DNA of 64,000 bases from Isoperla grammatica (lineage: Eukaryota; Arthropoda; Insecta; Plecoptera; Perlodidae): assembly GCA_945910005.1 (NCBI GenBank), contig OX246747.1:34754622-34818621 (forward strand), in the 5' to 3' direction. Below, one piece after another: positions 56,951-64,000 of this stretch. Position 1 is the first letter of the stretch. Each line of letters begins with the position of its first letter. The notes below the pieces were generated by a model. That model made no database searches, was not told the DNA's origin, and saw only the letters and a program-made list of their open reading frames with translations. Made by a program: the position numbers and the translations under genes.

Positions 56951-59900
56951 CACTTAACATGCTCCAACCTCAGCCAGGCTGTAATGAAGGTTTTACATAT
57001 GGTGCAGTAGGGCCAAATGGGTTTGCAAAGTTTGCACGAGCATCCCTAACCTCGCCCCGGCAGGATCCGATTCATTGCAAATCACGCGGTCGTCATAAGG
57101 AAATCCAAAATGGGGAAGGGGAGTTGAGGCGTTTCAGGGGATGTGGCAAGTTGGTAGGCGTTTGGATCTCAAAGAGGGCAGGCAAGTATGAAGACATGGT
57201 AGTGTAGGAGTGGAAAAATGATGAGGCCCACGTGAGATGAATGAAGGAATGTACGACAAAAAAGAATCACGAGACCCCTCTTCGATATGAACCTACAAAG
57301 GATGCATGGCCACTTTGGGTTAGCAGCTAGGCCTCCTAGGCTGTAAGCTTTTATAAACACCTAGGCCCAGGTACTTAAGAAGGCACTTATTAGGTACTTC
57401 TAAAACGAGAGAACAATAAACTAGGGCCAATTGCTAAGGGTCTGAGCCTAGGCCTAGACTAGGCCTAGGCTAGAAGACAGTAAGTGGGCATCAGGCCTCA
57501 AGGTCTCATTGCCAAAGCCTACGGGCATAAGCCGACAGACCTAGGCCTAGGCCTAGGCAGTTTTGTAAGAATAGGCCTATTCACATGCATGCATCTAGGC
57601 CCCTAGGCCTAGGCCTAGGCTAGGCCCATGTGCAGGCATAAGTAGGCTATAACTAATTTATTTGGCCTTTATTAGAGCCTAAGCTTAGCAGCAATAGACT
57701 ACCAAAACACAGTTAACCCCAAAGTTAGGGCCTAAACCTAGGTAGACCTTGGTTTACGCGTATAAACCTCCACGAAGCCATGGCAAAAAGAAAAAAAACG
57801 TGGGCATTAACGAGGCGTTTCCTTCACTCATGAGCTTGAAAAAGGAGACAACAAGTGCACAGCGTCATATAAAAATAAAGACTAACCCACAATATGTATC
57901 AAGTAACGTCTTATTGTACTACATACCGAAAACATACTATAAAACCATAATGTTTAGTACGCAAAACAAAAACTATTCACAACACCGGCATGGCCTTTGG
58001 AGAAGAAAGACAAGGATTATGAATACACGTTACCTGATAAAATGAATTGAGAAAACTACAACTCAATGTATCAAAACAGAAAGCTTGCTAATTGGAATAC
58101 GTAAGGTACCTAATTTCAAAGAAATAACACATTTTATTACCTCAAAAGTGATGATTTCCACATCTCAATTTCTGCTTACAAATCCACCATTTGCTTAGTT
58201 ACAATCGATGACGTAGAATTTGCAGGAGGCCGGGCTCTGCTATCGCAAGGGCGGAGAATTTAAAAATCAACCTACCTGTGATTCAAATTTGCATCATTTT
58301 AAATATAACTTTTATACTAAAGTTACCTACTTGTATTTATATAAAATGCTTTTCTATTCTAAAAAATTATAATAATATACTCGTAATTGTATAAATAAAT
58401 TCAACCACGTTCAGAAGCTTTGCCAGTAAGTTATTTAATAGGTAGGGCAGGGGAAACTCAATTCAATCTACTCAACAGATTGGGGGAAAAGTTGAAAACG
58501 CAGGCGGAATGAGACAGAAAGGAGAAGAAATACAAGGAAGATGAAATTAAGAAGGGAATAAAGGAAAACTCACCGGTCAGGAGAGGCCAGAGCAAACAAC
58601 AACAACCTATAAAATCCCAGTAAACACGAAGAGGCATGAAAATGTTTTCCAGGGATTTGTGACTGAGGAGTTAATATTTTGCTAATCACCCCTCTTTCTT
58701 TGAGTTGCTTTGAGTAACACGACGGTGTGATAGCTAGGAAACGGCTGGACCCAAAATGTAAACGATGTATTGGTATTAGTATTGTATGTGTTGGTAGAAG
58801 CATTGAAACTTTTCCGACGATGTATGTCGAATAGGGGATTTAAACGATTTGAATGTACACGTAAAAAATGAATACAGATTTCTACGTGGGGTGCAATAAA
58901 TGATTAGGCATCGGCTGCGATTCTTCTACAGAAAATTCGTCTTCCGCAGAGTCAAAGGAATTAAAAGAACATTGGTTAGAATAGAATCCGAAATTACCAC
59001 CAGTAAATAGTTTCCTATTCTTTTTGTCCTCAACATTAATTTTATCGCTTTCTCATTAAAAAAAATACAAAATCTTAAAGTTGCGGTAAAACTAAAATCA
59101 AAGATCTTGGTCTTAATACTGTTCTTTATTTTGGTAAAATTGAAATATAGAAGCCTATTTTAAAAGATAACGTACGATCTTAAAGAGCCAATCACGTATC
59201 TCAGATTTGATTTGTAACAACTGCCATAAAAAAACAAACGAAACCATTGTCTTCAAGCTGCGGATTTTATTTCTGTTCACAGTCTTGACGAGTGCACACG
59301 AGATTCTACTTTCTGCCACTTTTTCAGGTAAGATTAATTATTTTGCTGTTCTTGTTAATTTATAAGATTTTCGAATGTACACGTAGTTGCATATTTATAG
59401 GAGTGAGAACTAGGTAATGTTTGGTTATTGAAAATAGTAATAATTTTCACGAGAATTGCAAAATTCATCTACGATCTTGATGAGCAATGTTGAAATCGCC
59501 ATGCTGTCTAGTTTGAGAATAATCGTCGCCTAGATGCAAAAAACGTAAAGCCTTCGGTATTTCTTTCTATTATTATCATCAGTTACATTAACTAATCTTA
59601 TCATCGATTGTATTTTTGAAATATTGAATGTTTTGTTCTAGATCGTGAAAAGAAATCCAGTGAAAATCTGTCTTTTGGTTCAGCGCATGTTCGGGCGCTA
59701 AGAAAAAAAACGTTAAACTGGGAATTCATTGAAAGGTAGGCCTACTCCATAATCATTAGTTCTTTATTTGGTACTTACCCACTGCGAGATGACACAGCTC
59801 GAAGGTTTGGACTTTGATTTGGACCAACATTTTCATCCATTGCAATATTGGTAGGCCATAGCCCTATGCCTATCTAGGCCTTAGCCTAAGCCTGCCTACC

Positions 59901-61311
59901 ATACTGATTCAAATCTGCCGTGAATCTTGTTGGGTAGGCCTAGGCCTAGACCTAGGCCTAGGCCCTACCCACACCTAAACCCAAACTTACAGGCGAGTTA
60001 ATATGTTCTGCTTTGCAACTCAATTTTATATCTTAATAGGAGTAAATAAAATAAGTAATGTTAAAAGGCCCGCCGTTGGTGTAGGCCTAGTATAGGTCCT
60101 AGGCCTAGGCCTAATAGTGGCTAGCCTGGGCCGACTATTGTATTCAGATCTAAAATATGCCGGGACATAGTAGCCTAGGCCTAGGCCTAGGCTAAGCCTA
60201 GTAATAAGCTAAGAAATAGTAAGTAGATCCTAGTAGTAGGACGAAGCCTAGATATTGTATATTTTTTCCCTTGTCAAATGCAATCTTAGCCTATGTGAGG
60301 CCTATTTTACAAGAAGAAATTGGTAACATTGGAAATCACAAAAACAAAATCGAATTTACCACCCACCGCCTTATATAAAAGACAGCACTCACCGCCTTTT
60401 CTAGCCTTGTTCCGCTTCGTAAAAACAGGCGCGTAATACAAAAACATAAAACGATGATTACATGGATTATGATGTGGACACAGAAATCGATCACGTCACC
60501 AACGTTAATATTATGTTTTATTTAAACATAAAAAGACGAAGTCAATATAAAGTATCGGATTGGTAGTGATGTGTGGATCTGATATTGCCTAGTTTTAACT
60601 GCAAGTGTACTTTAAATCCAAATCTATACTTGGATACTCTGAATGTACTAATAATTCGAAGGTGGTGCTTTATAATCTAAACAAATTATTGTTGTAGGCC
60701 TACTAAACTTAAATTTACTTTGAAAAGCCCAAGTTGATTCTTAGCAGTGAGCTAAAGATCCTATTTTTGTAATAATTTGTGTGCTAGTTTGTCTAGTGGG
60801 TTAATTTATGTTTCCATACTGGTGTACACGTAAATGGCGACTTGGAAGGTGTCATAGCTACGAAGCACATAGTAAATTATATGTCCCCCATTAAAAATCA
60901 CTTTGGTAATTTTTCCGTATCGCTGATCCCGTTTCGTACTTACTTCTTTCTGTAATTCCTTTGCGATATTGATCATGTGCGTAGTACATAATTGTTATTT
61001 CATTATTTATCTGTAAGCTCCAGTGATTTTTAGTACAAATAGCCTAGTATCTTTTTCATATTAAATTATCATTTTGAAGTTGCATCGATTTGACAACACG
61101 ATCACATTCAATATGGCGTACGTGCGAGGGCGCAGACCTAAGTACATGAAAAAACCCTAGATTTGCGCCCGAAAGTGACTTTGCTCGAGGTTAAGGGGGG
61201 TTATTGTATCTGCTCGATCTTGGCCTAGCTGCCTGACATCCCACGAAAAAAGTGAGTACGAAATGCGATCTGCAATACGGAACAATTAGGCTACCATCAC
61301 TTCTTGTAAAG
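56951..61311. other. Upstream flank of FAM120A, no confident gene
   Basis: Clusters of AGGCCT/CCTAGG occur at 57430-57640 and 59860-60200. A splice-bordered open stretch at 59172-59735 is discussed as a finding. No promoter motif could be assigned. Confidence 0.5.
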
Positions 61312-61796
61312 GCTGGTTCACACAGATTTTTAAGACATAATGCACAAGGTTTGAAGATGTTTTTAGGGCTCTGGTTCACATAGTTTCATTTCGTTCAAGA
61401 TAGGCCTAGTAAATTGAAGTACTTTTTAACGTTTTATCCTTGCAGTTAAAACATCATTGTGATATCACAATGATGTTTTAACTGCAAGGATAAAACTTTA
61501 CAAAGTACTTCAATTTACTAGGCCTATCTTGAACGAATGAAACTATGTGAACCAGACCCTACAAATTAATAGAAATTTGTATTATCCATAGTTAATTATG
61601 TAGTCTTGTTTAGAACAATTCCTGCATATCTTACAATTAATTCGTAAGTGTTATTAAAGTAGATGGTCCGTTGACTTCAGATTTTAGTACATAACTTGTT
61701 TTAAGATTTAAGCGTAAAGTTGGACATTGCCCAACTTTATGACAATGAAAACACATAAAAACAACGTCTTAAAACTAAAACTTTGTGTGAACACCA
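61312..61796. mobile_element. Inverted-repeat element containing a ~195-bp palindrome
   Basis: Ends GGTTCACACAGATTTTTAAG and, inverted, GTGTTCACACAAAGTTTTAG. The palindrome 61366-61560 is centred on TGTGATATCACA. Confidence 0.7.
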
Positions 61797-61811
61797 GTAC
61801 GTGTTTCCTAA

Positions 61812-61938
61812 AGGCAGGTCCACACAGATTTTTGACATAAGATTGAAGGTTTAACGCGTAGTCGTAAAGTTGGACCAACTTTACAACTACGCGTTAAACC
61901 TTCAATCTTATGTCTTAAAAATCTGTGTGGACCTGCCT
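61812..61938. mobile_element. PIF/Harbinger-type MITE, 127 bp
   Basis: TAA target duplication (61809-61811, 61939-61941). It is almost entirely palindromic, with arms starting AGGCAGGTCCACACAGATTT. Confidence 0.85.
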
Positions 61939-61941
61939 TAA

Positions 61942-64000
61942 CCAAGTGCACAGACACACAACAAACAACTACGTATAAATTTATTTTAATTTACTTTACT
62001 TACAACTTCTTTTTTTAATCTTACGATTAATCAATTTCAAGCATGAGTTTTTCCTTTTACGTTAATGCATTCGTGGGTCACCACTTGGTAAATTGTAAGT
62101 AAAGCATCACTGCTAGAGATTAGATCTGTGTGTGGAAAATGTTATTGTACAAAAATGGGTTGCGTTTAGCTACTGCAACTGTATCTTTCCACTGTGCCTA
62201 TAGGTGGAACACATAATTTTAAAACCTTTTGTTAATTCAAAACCACTTATCTCATTCATCTGACCTTGGGATGGCTCCACCTTTAGCAAGAAGCAACAAA
62301 GATATTTCCATTGGCATAATGAACCTGCAGCCGAGTTTGTTATTAAACAATAAATTAAAATAATACAGTTTTATCAGTCGATATTTAATTAGCTAAGTAA
62401 CGCCAATCCGTCTCCTTACACGAAGGTAAGCTGTTGGATCCTTTCCTCCCATTATAAACGAACTAAATTAAAAGAAAACATAATATGTAATAAAATTAAT
62501 AAACAAACAAAACATCATCATCATCATCATTATCCATTGCCGTTTCCTGCTTCTGGCAGGGTCAGCTTGGGTTTCACAACCAAATTTTTCCACCTCTTCC
62601 TATCTTCCCACAATTGTACTTCCTCTACTTGCTCCCAACAAACAAAACAAAACATATAAACTTAAAACTTAAATTGAATAATAATGTCTCCAATCCGTCA
62701 TTAAATTCACCTACAGAGTGTGCTGGCATCATGCCTCCATTCTCTAGTTCCCATTTCTACGGCATGAGCGCGTATTGCAAATATACAATAAAATCATACA
62801 CAGAGGGCGCTGGTGTCATGACTCCATTCGTTAGTTCCCGTTTTACCGCTTAAATGTGTATTGCAACTTTTAACCACGAATAGTGATGTGCAGTGATATT
62901 GGTTAGGTTATTCAATACGATATCAATAACGTGAGCCTATGGAGATTAATTTTAATATCAATACAGTCTTACCGTATTGGGATATCACCGTGTCTATCGA
63001 AAATGGAAAATCGAAAGGTAATTTTTTGAAAGTTACTATAAGAAGGGTATTTATGGAGTGTGCTGCTACTATTTTTGTGTTTACATAGTGATATCATGAT
63101 ACGAAATCGTTGCACAAATACGCACATCATTAGTCTTTATATCGCATATTACGCTATTATTCAATATGCATATTGCAGTTCCATGTTATTATGTAAATAA
63201 TAAGTTGCATACATCGAATAGGAATCACCAACAGCAGTATGTGCAGTCTATGTGGGAGGGAGGGAGGAACAGAACAGAGAGCATCTGATGAGATGTCCAT
63301 GTCTTAAAGATGAAGTAGATGTCCTTTTACCTGGCATGAGCTATGAGGAAAAGGAAGCCTGTCTCTACTGGAAAACCAGAAAATGCATGATAACCCAGTA
63401 AGCCAAAAATGCGGGCATAGGAAAAAGAAGATTATTTTAGTTATAATAAATAAGAATACCACATATCGCTGTTAAAAAAACATGTGGCAAAACTTCACTA
63501 TAGGCAGCTAGACAGAGAAAGTAATTTTCAATTCTGCGTGTTTGAACGAAGAAGAAGATGAGAAGCAGTCCTCATAGCTAGCTTTCAGTGTTGTCAGATA
63601 ACCTACTAGCCCCCTCTGACAATAGGTTTGCTGACAATAGGGACAATAGTTCAATAAAGAATAATAAACAAGATACATTTTGAAAGGTAAATATATTGTC
63701 ACAAGTATTGTAAAATACATGAATCAAAAACATTTTGAAAAAATAAAAAAGAAACAGATCCCCTGGCTGCTAGTCTTGAAAAAATCAAGGCGTTATCAAA
63801 GATTACTGAGTGGGGAAGATAGTTCACTCTTGTGAGAAATCGTCTGCGCGTGTCTGAGCGAAATTTTCTAAGTCCAACATGTAGTTTGAATTCTCACAGC
63901 AAGAGTGGCTCTTTCCAAAGTTTAGAACTGAGCGGGAACCTCGGTCGTTCGACTCAGCGCCTTCTAAGCGCCGGGGGAGGAAGTGTCCGAGCCGGATTCT
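61942..64000. other. No gene seen; one dispersed repeat
   Basis: It holds an ATC run near 62513-62530, the 63224-63424 copy of the 12500-12712 repeat, and a fragment at 62405-62455 resembling the edge of the 33309 palindrome. Confidence 0.5.

Noticed and set aside
57749..58045. 98-residue plus frame
   Set aside because: No recognisable domain, A-rich composition, no splice or neighbour support.

Overview
The window is animal nuclear DNA. It is AT-rich, intron-rich and dense in DNA transposons. Exons are short, GC-rich islands with GT-AG borders; poly-G/C runs are common, and the hexamer motif AGGCCT (palindromic runs of TAGGCC) recurs in introns. This composition, together with a single-copy FAM120-type gene, suggests a marine invertebrate, perhaps an echinoderm or hemichordate. 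The sequence alone does not settle the species.

The organising feature is one long minus-strand gene whose coding span runs from 54937 (ATG) down to 10757 (stop). I assembled 18 coding exons by hand. All splice phases agree and the product is about 1081 residues. It is the homologue of vertebrate FAM120A/C (constitutive coactivator of PPAR-gamma-like protein, an RNA-binding scaffold with an N-terminal XPG/PIN-like domain). The only break is one surplus base in a C9 run at 11466-11474 in exon 17. Leaving out one base restores both the reading frame and the splice phase.

Region by region: 1-10756 holds the gene's 3' flank with hAT, TNA-target and TTAA-target non-autonomous elements. 10757-25042 has exons 18 to 14, a perfect six-copy 128-bp tandem array and several hAT elements. 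25043-34359 has exons 13 to 8 among foldbacks, SINEs, a Harbinger-like remnant and a LINE fragment. 34360-38721 is intron 7, almost filled by a complete-looking 3.37-kb hAT transposon with a perfect 8-bp target duplication and an intact two-exon transposase related to the CGGBP1 protein. 38722-39657 has exons 7 and 6. The 9.6-kb intron 5 (39658-49275) carries a nested plus-strand cysteine-rich (pacifastin-like) terminal exon. Its 3' flank is tandemly duplicated, and each copy was hit by a different transposon. 49276-54937 has exons 5 to 1, with a ten-unit alternating A/B satellite in intron 3. Upstream (54938-64000) are a 5'-truncated LINE and scattered palindromic elements, with no confident gene.

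The genes are not an operon. One host gene carries a nested gene and many transposable elements, several of them within 100 bp of splice sites. Exon coordinates come from reading splice sites, frame continuity and remembered family sequence; no alignment program was run.
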